This document shows positions 37,240-47,765 of a DNA stretch of 64,000 nucleotides, in pieces (within the stretch, counting starts at the first letter, position 1; each line of letters opens with the position of its first letter). This DNA is from Phlegmacium glaucopus (lineage: Eukaryota > Basidiomycota > Agaricomycetes > Agaricales > Cortinariaceae), in assembly GCA_015039465.1 (NCBI GenBank), contig MU130361.1, forward strand, positions 62,001-126,000, read 5' to 3'. The notes under the pieces are model-generated. The model was not told the DNA's origin and did not search any database. It saw only the letters and a list, made by a program, of their open reading frames with translations. The position numbers and the translations under genes are program-made.

Positions 37240-37734
37240 TGTTAGGGGACACTCAATTTCACACCCAACTCCCAAATCCCAATTGGCCCTGAACCCAACC
37301 CAACTCCCAAATTGGTATATTCCACCCCATCAGTGAAACTGATTCATCACACTTCCCTCACCTGACCGATCGGGCCCGATTCAACTTCAAATCCCAATCA
37401 GACCCAACCCATCTTCATTTATTATTTATTACTTTCATATGACACCATTTCATTTATTTCATTTATTTTCATATATCTGTTATGTCCATATCTGTACTTA
37501 AATAACCTTGCCTCAGCAGGGATCCACACCTTTTCCTCTTTTGGATCCCCTGCTAGGTGAGTTAGACATAGATTGTACTTAGTAATATTATTAACTTTTG
37601 GATCCCCTGTAGATTGTCCAACCTCCACCCAACTTTTGCCTTGTGTTTGGCCCCTGACCAAACTCTTGAATGTCAGTAGAAGTTTAGAACTCCCAAACCC
37701 AATCAGGATTGGCTGACTTGCAGTTGCCCTAACA
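37240..37734 (+). mobile_element. solo LTR, 495 bp, target duplication GAGGT
   Basis: TGTTAGGGGACAC at the start and CAGTTGCCCTAACA at the end, flanked by GAGGT at 37235-37239 and 37735-37739. Shares the GGATCCCCTGCTAGGT motif and end sequences with the solo LTR at 9051-9464. Confidence 0.93.
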
Positions 37735-37785
37735 GAGGTGCCAGCACTTGAATTTAGTGATCATCATGGGTACCTGTGGAATGTC

Positions 37786-38197
37786 TGTTATGAACTGTTT
37801 TCTTTTCTTCCTTCCTTGTTATCTCCACTGAAACATGCCCTTTTCATTGTTTCACTTACATGCTTATGACTTATTGTAAGAGTTGTCTTTCACCCTTGAT
37901 CTATGACTCACTCTTACATGCATTATGACTCATAGTTTACTATAAAAACCCTATTTTATTTATGCATGTACCTTAGCTAGTTCTTGAGATTCTATGTGAT
38001 AATAGATCTCTTACTCTCTCAAACTCAATAAGCCAATACTTAGGCAACTCCTAAGCATTCTTTTGATTTGAACTCAAATAACAAACAACTGTCTAGAACT
38101 AGATAAATCAATCTAGGTTCTTTGAAGTCATACAGTAACAATGTTATTTACTTTACCCTCCCTAGCTTATATGGATTCCATGCTCATTACATGGAAT
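37786..38197 (+). mobile_element. probable LTR fragment of another family
   Basis: Begins TGTTATGAACTG and contains a TATA-like CTATAAAAACCC near 37939-37950 with a CT-rich follow-up, the layout of an LTR promoter. It is interrupted at 38198 by the next element. Its far end is not identified. Confidence 0.5.
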
Positions 38198-39112
38198 TGT
38201 TAGGGGATACTCATTGTATCCACATCTACTATAGCTTACCTACAATACTCTCTACATTTGTATTGCTAACTGCTATCATCATCCTACATCTTCTCACCCC
38301 TTCATCATAGTAGTAGTAGTCCCTCTGCTGATGATGTCCCTGACTGCGGTCACACATCAACATCTATTCTTGTTATCTATGACACTGTTACATAACTTAC
38401 ATTCTGTTATACATTACTCCAGTCCAGCTCCATTGGAGTTGTCTCCGGTAGTCCATACTCTGTTTCAGTACTTTCCCTTGTCTCTGGATCTACTCCTCCT
38501 ACATCCAGCTCCGAGACTTCTCTGTATCATTCCGGCTCTTCTGACGTTACTCCAAACCCATTACCACATCTTCACCATAACAACTATTCTTTGTCATCAC
38601 TTTCCCATTATCAGTCAGCACACCTGCTACAGATTATTCACCCAAGAATGCAAGACTTTCCAGGAGCAGAGCGCAGCACTTTATCTTTATCTTTTATATT
38701 TCAGTTGCTATTCCTTTTATTATTTAAGTACTCAAAACTTGTATGTTTTCCTTAGTTTGAATATCAACTTAGTTTCCTCCTCTTGTTCGTCCCCTAAGTC
38801 ACTGAGGTCTTCCGTCTTATTCCATTCTCTTCTGGTTCCAAAATCAGGACACTGTAGGAGCTGGGTGGCACAGCACATACACTGAGGCCAAAGTCCTTTC
38901 AATTACTTGTTCCGGTTCCGTTCTGTCCGCTCCGGAGTTACTCCAATGTTACCCCTTTGTCTAAACTTAACAGACACACCCTACCTCCTATTATGTACTA
39001 GCCATATATAGTTGTATTAGCTCTCATGCTTGTAGTATATAGGTGTAAGGTGGTTATCTTTGATAACCATCTTGGAATTCAATTTGATACTGGGTCCCCA
39101 CATCCTCTAACA
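38198..39112 (+). mobile_element. solo LTR, 915 bp, target duplication GGAAT
   Basis: Starts TGTTAGGGGATACTC and ends CATCCTCTAACA; flanked by GGAAT at 38193-38197 and 39113-39117. The 184-codon open frame inside (38331-38885) is Leu/Ser/His rich, without a domain, and is taken as chance. Confidence 0.85.
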
Positions 39113-39209
39113 GGAATCCATATGAATACAGTGTTTGAAAGTCCAGTTAGGTCTGGTTATTGGGTACCTGGACCCTCTAACTGAGACTGATATAAATCAT
39201 TGTTTGTGT

Positions 39210-40650
39210 TGTTATATAACACCAACCAGAGAGCAATGGACTAGTCTTTAAGTTGAAAGCCTCACTGTTGTTCATTTAGGGAAGGTATAACCTTGACTTG
39301 TAGCACACTAAGGTGGGGGGGGGGAGAATAGAGATGAGAAGGATGAGGATGAAGATCTTAGAAGGTGACTGAGGTAGAGGATGAGGATGAGGATAAATGA
39401 GAAAGAGTCTTTGTAAGACTATAGCAGTAGACAATAGGTTGACAGTAAGGGACTGAAAAAGCGAACTTAGAGGGATTAAGGAGGAGGATGAGGATGGATA
39501 AGAGAGTCTTCAGCAAGACTATAGCAATTGACAGTAGAGGACAGTGACAGATAAAAGGTTGAAAAAGCGAACTTGAGGAGGAATTCACTGGAATTCCACT
39601 GAGAGGATGACTGTTGGGGAGTAAGAATGAATTGGAGGGAACTACCTATCCTGGTACAAAAGAGCAGTATTTATACCCTAAGGATGAGGCTATGTAGAAC
39701 AATAAAAGGGAAAGAAGTATGTGCTGTCAAAAGAAGAATGATGAAGAGAGGACAGCTGTGAGAAGAAAAGAACAATGGAAAAGAAGAAGGAACAATAAAA
39801 AGATCTGTAAAGTGTCAAAGTGTGAGAGAAAAGAAGAGAAGGCAGTGTACATAGTCCAATAGCAAAAAATATATCAACTCCATAGGCATGTGGTCATGTC
39901 AAAAATGTGAAAGGTCCTGAGTCAACACTTGAAAGGTGCAGCCTTGTTCCCAAGAAAATACTACTTGTCCATGATCCCATGTCGTGCAGCCTTGATAACA
40001 CTTGACACTCTGTGAGAATAATCCTCTGCTGCTGATTCATCTGCAACTCCTGCTTAGTCATGATCCTCCTGGACTTCCTAAATTGTCATAAAGAGGGTGG
40101 GAAGGCTTCAGGTACTGTGTGAATGATGGTTTTGGCAGTGAATGATAAGATAAGAGGTAGATAATTGAGGATAGGGGACTGAGTGAGATCCAGGAGTGAG
40201 GTATGGCAAGATAGATAGCTGAGGGGAAGACTTGTGGGTCCATAGCCACAACAATGATGACAAAGCCTTTTACATAATGGGAGATGTAGTTGATGTGTCC
40301 ATAAAGGGGCTGTTCTTGAAATGATGGGCCAAAGATATGATCAAATGCGAGCCGATGACTGATGTGAATAGTAGATTGATCACTTTGTTGAATCACTAGC
40401 CAAGGAACAAATGGATGGTAGATGTTTAGGAGCATGTTGATAGTGTAAATGATTGAGAGCATAGTGGAAGACATTGAGAATATGATGAGTGATGAGGATG
40501 ATAACATTGAATGAATGATTTTATTGACCAGGAATGCGATTCAGGGCTGCTTCCAAAACAGGCAAGTGAATTCAAAGTCTGCTTATTTTCATGATGGCAA
40601 CTTTTAAGCTTTGTTCCCATGCTACCAATCAGTATTGGTGTGCGATACCG
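39210..40650 (-). mobile_element. 1.4-kb LTR-like repeat, copy A
   Basis: Inverted copy of 60014-61399. On the minus strand it reads from about 40650 (GGTATCGCACACC) to 39210 (GTTATATAACA). Midway it has GTATAAATACTGCTC-type TATA sequence, then the stretch with AAGTTCGCTTTTTC and CT-rich blocks, as in an LTR U3-R-U5. It holds a 149-codon open frame (40507-40058, starting MLSSSSLIIFSMSS) also present, though frameshifted, in copy B. The end beside 40661 interrupts the KDZ-associated gene. Flanks do not give a clear target duplication. Confidence 0.65.
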
Positions 40651-40660
40651 GTCGCGTCAG

Positions 40661-40839
40661 GTTGTTAATGGGGTTTTACAATTATGAATGGCACAACACG
40701 GGTGTCCCAGTGTCAACTCCATCCATGACAGTGACCCAAACAGACTTGATAGCTTTAAAAATAGGGTGAAATAATAAATCTCACAGCTATGAGCATATGG
40801 ATATTGTACTTACCTTTACCGTTCTCATCTTCATAAATA
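40661..40839 (-). pseudogene. C-terminal CxC6 part of the split KDZ-associated gene
   Basis: On the minus strand, directly next to the copia LTR, the frame reads YEDENGK, then a GT-AG intron (donor GTAAGT), then IKSVWVTVMDGVDTG and, after a one-base slip, PCCAIHNCKTPL. This Cys-Cys and His-x-Cys pattern is that of the CxC6 cysteine cluster associated with KDZ transposases. The first codons continue the frame that is broken at 49135 (CKKCTHI), once copia and the inversion are removed. It runs into the LTR-like repeat copy A at 40650. Confidence 0.75.
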
Positions 40840-41797
40840 TGGTAGAATTGCCTCATTAGTCTCCTGACATGTGATCAGATCTTACTCCATTTAACTTTCA
40901 TCTCAGATTACATCTTAGATTACATCTTAGATTATATCTGATCTGATCTGATCTCCAAGATCTAGTATCTGATCTCAGATCAGATCCTTTCACACACTGT
41001 CAAGATATCTCCAGATAGGTTTCTTATTGTTCTCTTTTATATATAATCAGTAGCTAGCTTGCCAGAAGTCCCCAGTTACTCACTCTGGACTTCAGGCAAG
41101 TACTTAGTTGTTTTACTCAATATATATAGTTACTCACTCTGGACTTCAGCTTACCATAGCTCTTGTGTCACTTACTTTGAGTTCCTCTAATTAGTGATGT
41201 GCCGGCTCTGGCCTCAGGCCAGAAGCCGGGCCAAGCCGGGCCAAGCCGGGCCCAGAGGTTGGCCTAAGGGGGCTTTTGGCCCGGCTTATGTACCTTAGAT
41301 ATAGCTCTTAAATACCAAATTTTTGGGCAAATTTTTTGATATTTTTGCAATGGAAATGCATCAAAATTGAATTCTGTGTCAAACACAAGGCTCATGGAGA
41401 GCTGCGCTGCACTGCCGCTGATGTTCAATGAGCTCCATCAGTGCTTTAATTTCAATCAAAATTTGTCCAATCTGTTGATTGTGCTTAATTCAGGTCAATT
41501 CTTTGTCTCTTGCACCGAAAACTCCAAAGAATAGTGTAAATACATTAGATTATTCATATCTAACACTAAATAAAATACTTTCAAAGTGAGAACTTACAAA
41601 TTCAAACATATCTGCTGAAAGCCCCGGCCCTGGCCAAGCCTGATTTTTGGCTTTTGGCCCGGCTCACACTTTCATGAAGCCTGAGCCGCCTCAAGCCAGG
41701 CCAAAGCCAGGGCGTTCAGGCCAAACCTGAGCCGGCACATCACTACCTCTAATCTCGCACGCAGCTGTCTTGCACGCCACTCTACTTGCCTGCTTCA
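40840..41797 (+). mobile_element. copia 5' LTR, interrupted by a hAT-type MITE
   Basis: Begins TGGTAGAATTGCCTC (other copies: TGTTAGAATTGCCTC) and ends CTTGCCTGCTTCAA. Without the 562-bp insertion (MITE plus one target copy) it is 396 bp, matching the solo copy of 398 bp at 42481-42878. Preceded by AAATA (40835-40839), half of the target duplication whose other half is at 49131-49135. After it come GGGTTATGGGCCCCGCG (possible primer-binding region) and the gag start. Confidence 0.9.
41192..41745. mobile_element. non-autonomous hAT-type MITE, 554 bp
   Basis: Perfect 17-bp inverted ends TAGTGATGTGCCGGCTC ... GAGCCGGCACATCACTA, flanked by the 8-bp duplication CCTCTAAT at 41184-41191 and 41746-41753. 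Eight-bp duplication plus TAG-type ends is the hAT signature. No transposase ORF. Two other LTR copies in the window (near 42526 and 49186) show the empty site with a single CCTCTAAT. Confidence 0.92.
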
Positions 41798-42164
41798 ATG
41801 GGTTATGGGCCCCGCGCTCTAAGCGCCCCAATTAAGCATTTTACAAACTTGCTCTTTTAGTACTTAGTTTTCACAAAGCATATTACCACTCTATTTTTGT
41901 ACCCCTTGCCAGGCCAAGCCTTATATTGCTTCCGCCAGTACGGAAGGACGTGCACGCTCATTAGGACTGCGTCTAACCCGGAACAACCGTCTGGACTCTG
42001 TGTTTGAATACAAATTTTCATTTTAACTAGTTTACACTTAGTTTAGCTTTCTGCAAGTTTGAAACACTATCTGCCTGTGGAACATCGTGCAATTCACCGT
42101 ACCACGCTCACACGTCGTACTATACGTGCTCACACACTTATACGCCTATACATCACATTTCATC

Positions 42165-42420
42165 ATGTCCTTAGCCAACTCCTCACCATGCTTCACCAAA
42201 CTTAATTCCACTAACTACCCAACTTGGGCTGGTAATATGGAAGCTTGGTTTTGCTCCTCTGGTCTCTGGCGCATCGTAAATGGCTCTACTCCATTGCCCA
42301 GTCTCTCTGCAGAACCAACAGATGCACAGTTACTTGCAGTTGAAACCTGGGAGACAAAATCAGACAAGGCTTGCAGGATGGTTATTTTTGATGGTAGAGG
42401 ATGATCAGAAAGTCCATTTC
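42165..42420 (+). pseudogene. copia gag, N-terminal part, cut by inversion
   Basis: ATG at 42165; FTKLNSTNYPTWAGNMEAWF and GLWRIVNGSTPLP are the classic copia gag (UBN2/DUF4219-like) start. A one-base slip moves the frame to FLMVEDDQKVHF near 42400, where copia similarity stops abruptly and gypsy gag begins. The missing continuation (RDNPVAMWTALQAVHMQ) lies on the opposite strand from 52680 downward. Confidence 0.85.
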
Positions 42421-43720
42421 AATGAAATCAGACCTATCCCTCCAAAAGAATATCATGGTATGGCAGATGCATGTTTATATTGTTGAAGCAGGCAAGTAGA
42501 GTGGCGTGCAAAGCAGCTGCGTGCGAGATTAGAGGAACTCAAGGTAAGTGACACAAGAGCTATGGTAAGCTGAAATCCAGAGTGAGTAACTGTATATATT
42601 GAGTAAAACAACTAAGTACTTGCCTGAAGTCCAGAGTGAGTAACTGGGGACTTCTGGCAAGCTAGCTACTGATTATATATAAAAGAGAACAATAAGAAAC
42701 CTATCTGGAGATATCTTGACAGTGTGTGAAAGGATCTGATCTGAGATCAGATACTAGATCTGGAGATCAGATCAGATCAGATATAATCTAAGATATAATC
42801 TAAGATGTAATCTGAGATGAAAGTTAAATGGAGTAAGATATGATCACATGTCAGGAGACTAATGAGGCAATTCTAACATATATCACCAGTTCGTCCATGA
42901 GAGTGAAGCTTATCTTCAGGATGGCAAGGTTCGAGGACGATGAAAGGTGTTCTTGTTGTCCTACTTCCTGACTGGGAAAGCCTACGACTTCTACACTTCC
43001 TATTGATTATTGAATGCAGATGAGGAGGTCCTTAGCTCAGCGTCATCAGAATGGGAAAGTGTTGCAGAATATGTTCATGAGCTCCAAGAATTATTCAATA
43101 TGATAGGAGACATACCTGAGCAAGACAAGGTCATTTAATTCTGGAATAGCTCCAGGCCTATAATTCAGAAAGGCTTTGGGAGAGATAATCTTAATCCCCT
43201 TGGGATGAAGTGGTTTTGCAAGCAGAGATCATTCAGATATCTGAGAAGGTTGCAGAAAGACAAGACCATCAACATGGATAGCTGCCTCAGCCAGCCAGGT
43301 CTATGGGAAATTCCAGACCCAAAACTCAACAGACGGATTGATCCATTCAATTGGTAACCTTTGATTCCCATCAGAACTCTGATGCTGGAGGAAGCAAGTT
43401 TCAGCATAAAAATAACCATCAAAAAGATCTCACCAGTCACATACACCCAGGACTGATGATAGTAAATCCCAAACGAGTAAAGGGAAGTCTCCGTCATCTG
43501 GGAAGAGCCATTTGCATCGAAGTCATCAAACTAATAGTAACCATGATACTCTGCATCTGGCCAATTGTCATGCGGAACATATGTCAGACATGTTCATGGG
43601 CCTTGCCTTGCGAGCACAGACTTCATTTGATGCTTGTCAGGAGAAATGCCCTATCCCAGGTCCATTATAGATAGATGCAAATATTTTAGATAACTTCCAA
43701 AATGAATTAAAGGGCATGAA
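42421..43720 (+). pseudogene. gypsy gag, C-terminal part, decayed
   Basis: Starts inside a gag at NEIRPIPPKEYHGMADA. Solo LTR 42481-42878 interrupts it, then it resumes as HQFVHESEAYLQDGKV, KVFLLSYFLTGKAYDFYT, EYVHELQELFNMIGDIPEQD and PIIQKGFGRDNLNP, the conserved gag core of mushroom Ty3/gypsy elements. In-frame stops (TGA after RGR, TGA after TSY, TAA after KVI) and frame changes show it is dead. Its N-terminal part is on the minus strand at 52681-53445. Confidence 0.8.
42481..42878 (-). mobile_element. solo copia LTR, 398 bp, target duplication TATAT
   Basis: Minus-strand LTR with ends TGTTAGAATTGCC and GCCTGCTTCAACA. Flanked by TATAT at 42476-42480 and 42879-42883. Inserted in the gypsy gag frame between Leu-Tyr and His-Gln. 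Confidence 0.93.
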
Positions 43721-43764
43721 GTTGTGACATCACAGTTTTACCTAGTAGTACCCCTGCCATCAGC

Positions 43765-44850
43765 ATGTTCTCAAGGCCAGAAAACGCAGCACACCTTAGA
43801 CCACTTGTCCCCAGCCACATTGTCAATCAACTCCAGGAACACATGGGTCAAAAAGAGCATAAAGCAACAATTGCAGATCTTCAGTCATTCTCAGCAACTG
43901 AAGCACAGCGGTGTATGCTGAGAACAAATATTCTCAATGTATTATATTACTCAGTTGATTTGCACCCATCTGTTGGGATTGTTAGTATGTTGTGGTTTCC
44001 ACATTGTCGCACCCAAGTCAATTCAGTCTTGTCTTTATCTGGAGCCACCGTCATTCCGCCTGACTGAGCAGGTGGAAGATGATGCAGTCAGTATGCTACT
44101 GGAGGATAGCCCTGGTGATTGCATCAGGAAAATATAGAAAAAACTTAAACAGGCTTATTCTTGGCTTAGTGGGCTTATTGCCTGCTAAGCACAAATAAGC
44201 CAAAAATAAGAAAATGACTTGGCTTACACAGGCTTAATGAGTACTTAAGGCTACTTATTTGAGCTTGGAATTCAAAATCTGGTGATCTAAGTTGAATTAA
44301 GTACAAATTAAGTGTGTTAAGTTGTAAATTAAGGCATCTAAGCCAAGTCATTTACTTATTTTTGGCTTATTTGTGCTTAGCAGGCAATAAGCCCACTAAG
44401 CCAAGAATAAGCCTGTTTAAGTTTTTTCTAGATTTTCCTGATGTGGTGGGTCAGTGGCAACCAGGAGAAGTTGAATGGCATTGATTTAATTTGGGGCTGG
44501 AGACATTTTGAGGCATCTGTAAGTAAATCCTTTGAGAGGTCTCTATCTTACTGATGGATTATGTTTTTAGCTCCTTGGTCCATTGGTCAGCCTTGATGAT
44601 ATTACTGAGGCAGAAATTGCTCAGCGCAAGGATGGGCTGATTGAATCCCAGAATATGGTGCGGAGTACGTATGCAAGATATGCCCGACAAAATATGGCCT
44701 TAGAGGAGGAAATTGGGGAGATCAAAGCTGACGATCAGGAGCTGGAGGTCATTAAAAGACATGATACTTATTACCCAATCAAGGTGGCTCTGATTCCCTC
44801 AAATTTCCAATGTCAGTTGACAATTAAATTCTTTTCCAAGCTCATAGCTT
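43765..44850 (+). pseudogene. unrecognised transposon-type gene with a foldback insertion
   Basis: Two coding-like blocks on the plus strand: RPENAAHLRPLVPSHIVNQL with ATIADLQSFSATEAQRCMLR, later VEDDAVSMLLEDSPGDC; then, after the foldback element, KLNGIDLIWGWRHFEAS, an intron starting GTAAGT, and SLDDITEAEIAQRKDGLIES, SQNMVRSTYARYARQNMALE, EEIGEIKADDQELEVIKRHD. The residue pattern is that of a real protein, helical and charged, but I do not know the family. Frame changes and the insertion suggest it is no longer active. Confidence 0.45.
44123..44442. mobile_element. foldback (long inverted repeat) element, 320 bp
   Basis: Arms of about 105 bp, nearly perfect: ATCAGGAAAATATAGAAAAA ... paired with TTTTTCTAGATTTTCCTGAT, including the shared core CAGGCTTATTCTTGGCTTAG. 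The centre is AT-rich. No clear target duplication and no ORF. Confidence 0.85.
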
Positions 44851-44924
44851 CGTAGCTTGTGCTGAGGGAATCAAATTCTGAGTAAATAGTGCAATTAGGA
44901 AGACCACAATTTGTTTGGATTACT

Positions 44925-45623
44925 GGAAACTTTGGAAATAAATTCAATATTACAGCCTTATCTTTGGTATATGAGGTAATATGCTGTTGGGTTTGGCAGG
45001 ACCAAACCTCCAGCAGATGTTGCCAATTGAATTCCTGCAGAGCTGCATGCATCATTTGAAGGTCTGATAATGGGGTATAAGCCAGTAGGCGCTGCGGGAT
45101 CTGGACATTTCAGGCTTGGCTTTTCAGAAAATCCAGTTGGTCAGGTTTCCTGAGAGCCGGGCCTGAAGTAGAGCAGTGGATGGGTGAAACCATTAAATTT
45201 CTTCCAAATCAAGATCTTGCAGAGCCACACCGTTACATGGCGCAAGATATGACTCTGCAGGATTTGATTTCTGTAATATTGAATTGATTTCCAAAGTTTC
45301 CAGTAATCCCTGCTGCAGCTCCTTTGCAAGAAATGTAATGTTTTCACTTATCCATTGCTTTACTTCAGGCTTGGCTTTCAGAAAATCCGACTAACTGGAT
45401 TTCCTGAAAAGCGAAGCCTGAAATATCCAGATCCCACAGCTCCTACTGGCTTATAGCCCATTATCGGACCTTCAAATGATGCGGCTCTGCAGGAATTCAA
45501 TCCGCAACATCTGCCAGAAGTGTGGTCCTGCCAAACCCACCAGCATATTACCTCGTATACCAAAGATATGGCTCTGCGGGATTTGATTTCTGTAATATTG
45601 AATTTATTTCCAATTTTCAAACC
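44925..45623. repeat. inverted repeat of coding sequence (arms 44925-45152 and 45365-45623)
   Basis: The two arms are diverged reverse complements. Both encode the same peptide style: SNDAALQEFNPQHLPEVWSC on plus in the right arm, AALQEFNWQHLLEVWSC on minus in the left arm, with HQHITSYTKD and ILNLFP following. The spacer has a third part-copy in plus orientation (RYMAQDMTLQDLISVILN at about 45225-45290). Arms meet in small hairpins with CAGGCTTGGCTTT/GCGAAGCCTGAA. Confidence 0.7.
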
Positions 45624-46149
45624 TTTACCACTAGAAGCATTAAGAAAGCCTAGGCGCAGGTACTGCATTGAAGCTGACACCCCTGCCTGTTCTGATGCCT
45701 GACCAGCACTGACAATGTAGCCTGTTGTGGCTTGATTTGGTAGTTGTGTCATAGAATGTGTAGGTTAGGCCAAAGGTCTGTTGGCAGACCAGTTACATTA
45801 CATCAGACCCAATTCAACTGCAGCAACCTGGATCCAGTGATGCTGTTTCACTTGATCCAGTTTCCTTAGAATTGGATCCAATGTGTTGTACTTTTATCAG
45901 TTCCAGTGAGCCCCATAGCACCTGGTGAGGCTTGGCAGGATTTGACCTGGACATAATATTGGCCCTACAGCTATGGAACAGTACTGACAGAGGCAGAAAT
46001 TCCAGCAGAACCCAAGGGCCTATTTTAATTCTTGCTGGACTACATTTACAGGTTTATACATTTTCTACATTTTCAATGTAATCCAATTGCTTCATCCATC
46101 CATTAAATCCCTGGTTCCTTTGAAACTTTTGTGAAATAAATTCCAATAC

Positions 46150-47411
46150 CTTTCAGTGGAAGTATTGAACTAGGCAGAACCTGTCACCGTCGCTGTCAAC
46201 TTCCTCAATGCTGTGTGCCAGCACCTTGCCACAGAGTCCAACAATTGTCCCAGGATTATATTGGAACTGTAGACCAATTCCAGGAACCTCCAATTGACCG
46301 TTAGTATAATGGCCCAAAGTTGTGATAATATCATAAAATGGGGCAAACCCCTTTCCATCGCGATGCAAAATGGTCTCTCAATTGGAGATAATGGAAAACA
46401 CGGTGAAGGGAGAGGGCCAAAGTACTCATTTGGGCCTCAGAGAATTTGGTGCTGCATTAGTAATTTCCCCATTTTGAATGGCACAGAGAATTGAGAATGC
46501 CCGCACAGCAAGCTTGGGATGGATTATTGCCAAGATGGCGCTGAGCAAGAATAAGGATTCCAAGTCGGTGTGCAGATATTGAATAATGGGGGAGTGGGGC
46601 CAGCCACGGAAGGACCCAGAGACAGACAACTGGTGTGCAACATTGAACCAACATGGTGAAAAGGGTATGTGGCCAGCTGAAGTGGGTGTAGTCCTGGTGG
46701 CCTTATACCCCCTCTCCTGCCATTTCAGACTCTTGGATTTGGAAACCTCTGGAAGGCTTCCTTTGAAACTCTTGTCAAGGTTGTGCATCCTCACAGTCAT
46801 TTTAAGCTTGCATACAGTTAGTAAATTTGTAAATAATCCAATAAGGTTGAACATACATTCCGGGATGTAGTGATTGCACCAGGCAGGTACCAAAGCACTA
46901 TAATCCCGCAGGAATCAACCACAGTACAGGGAACGTCTTGCAGTGGTAGGCAGTGCCCTTCCGTAGCGGTAAAGAGAGGCAGAAATCTCTTCCGTAGCGC
47001 AGCCTCACTTTCCTCCATACCAATATTTTGACAAGTAGTCAATGAGTCGGCATACTGCTCAATTGGTGGACTTGGGAAATGTTCGAGGCTGGCCAGCTAG
47101 AAAGGTTCTTGGACTTACTGGGGTTGTGGAATGCCTTGTAGACGTGACCTACAATCATTTCACAGTCTTTTAGAAATGGGTAGGATAACTGGGGGCAAGG
47201 TAAAGGATGCTGGACCCTGTGAATTCGGGATAAGGAATGAGTCATGTATAGTGCTATCTCTTCTGAAAGATTCATAGGTCCTTGCGGGAATTTGAGGGCA
47301 GAGAAAGGCATTGTGATGGTTGAGGATAGGCAGTCTTGCAGCTGTAGTGTGGAGAAGCAAGAAATAAGAACTGGTCAAGTTTGGGTGCCAATTATTGACA
47401 GGAGAAAGCAA
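46150..47411 (-). pseudogene. TET/JBP-like 2-oxoglutarate/Fe(II) dioxygenase, decayed
   Basis: Relative of TET/JBP enzymes that oxidise 5-methylcytosine or thymine in DNA; such genes are expanded in mushrooms beside KDZ transposons. Minus-strand blocks in order: FLKDCEMIVGHVYKAFHNPS, CQNIGMEESEAALRKRFLPL, DVPCTVVDSCGIIVLWYLPG, GHIPFSPCWFNVAHQLS, SLFLLSAILAIIHPKL, SPFTVFSIISN, then the core with the Fe-binding His and Asp in LHRDGKGFAPFYDIITTLG, LEVPGIGLQFQYNPGTIVGL and distal CGKVLAHSIEEVDSDGDRFC. The core frame is still open, but a frame slip follows SSMPTH near 47040 and TGA replaces an expected Arg in ISN-stop-ETILHRD, with another stop before VLWPS. Neighbour on the right is the divergent CxC5/CxC6 gene. 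Confidence 0.72.
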
Positions 47412-47554
47412 TTGTTGAAAACTGAATATTGCTAAGACTGAAATATTGTGGCTGGGAATTGAGTCTTATAACTTTGATACTCACATTAATATAGTACTCA
47501 TCCTGCTCCTTGCTGCAGCTGTAGGATGACATGGGATGGTGTGGTATAAATTGT

Positions 47555-47680
47555 TGTTGTTGTTTTAGACTTGTAACACACAGAGGTAGGGGGTGAGAAT
47601 AGAGATAAGAAGGATGAGGATGAATGAGAAAGAGTCTTCAGTAAGACTAGACTGAAAAAGCGAACTTAGGGACTAATGCT
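47555..47680 (-). mobile_element. fragment of the 1.4-kb LTR-like repeat
   Basis: Matches part of copy A (39300-39450): GACTTGTA(A/G)CACAC, then GAATAGAGAT(A/G)AGAAGGATG, AATGAGAAAGAGTCTT and GACTGAAAAAGCGAACTTAG. Ends are lost. It lies between the divergent TET/JBP-like and CxC5/CxC6 genes. Confidence 0.65.
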
Positions 47681-47765
47681 TGTAAATTTATACTACCAGC
47701 ATCAATTAATCTATAGTAATCCTACCTCCTAGCCAATGCTGCAGGATGACACAGGATGAGAATAA

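Noticed and set aside
38331..38885. 184-codon open frame on the plus strand
   Set aside because: Lies wholly inside the solo LTR 38198-39112, Leu/Ser/His rich, no domain or splice context.
46390..46440. A 48-nt intron that would hide two stops in the TET/JBP-like gene
   Set aside because: The stretch reads SPFTVFSIISN, which fits the conserved part of the family, so it is coding with stops; a real intron cannot be fully excluded.
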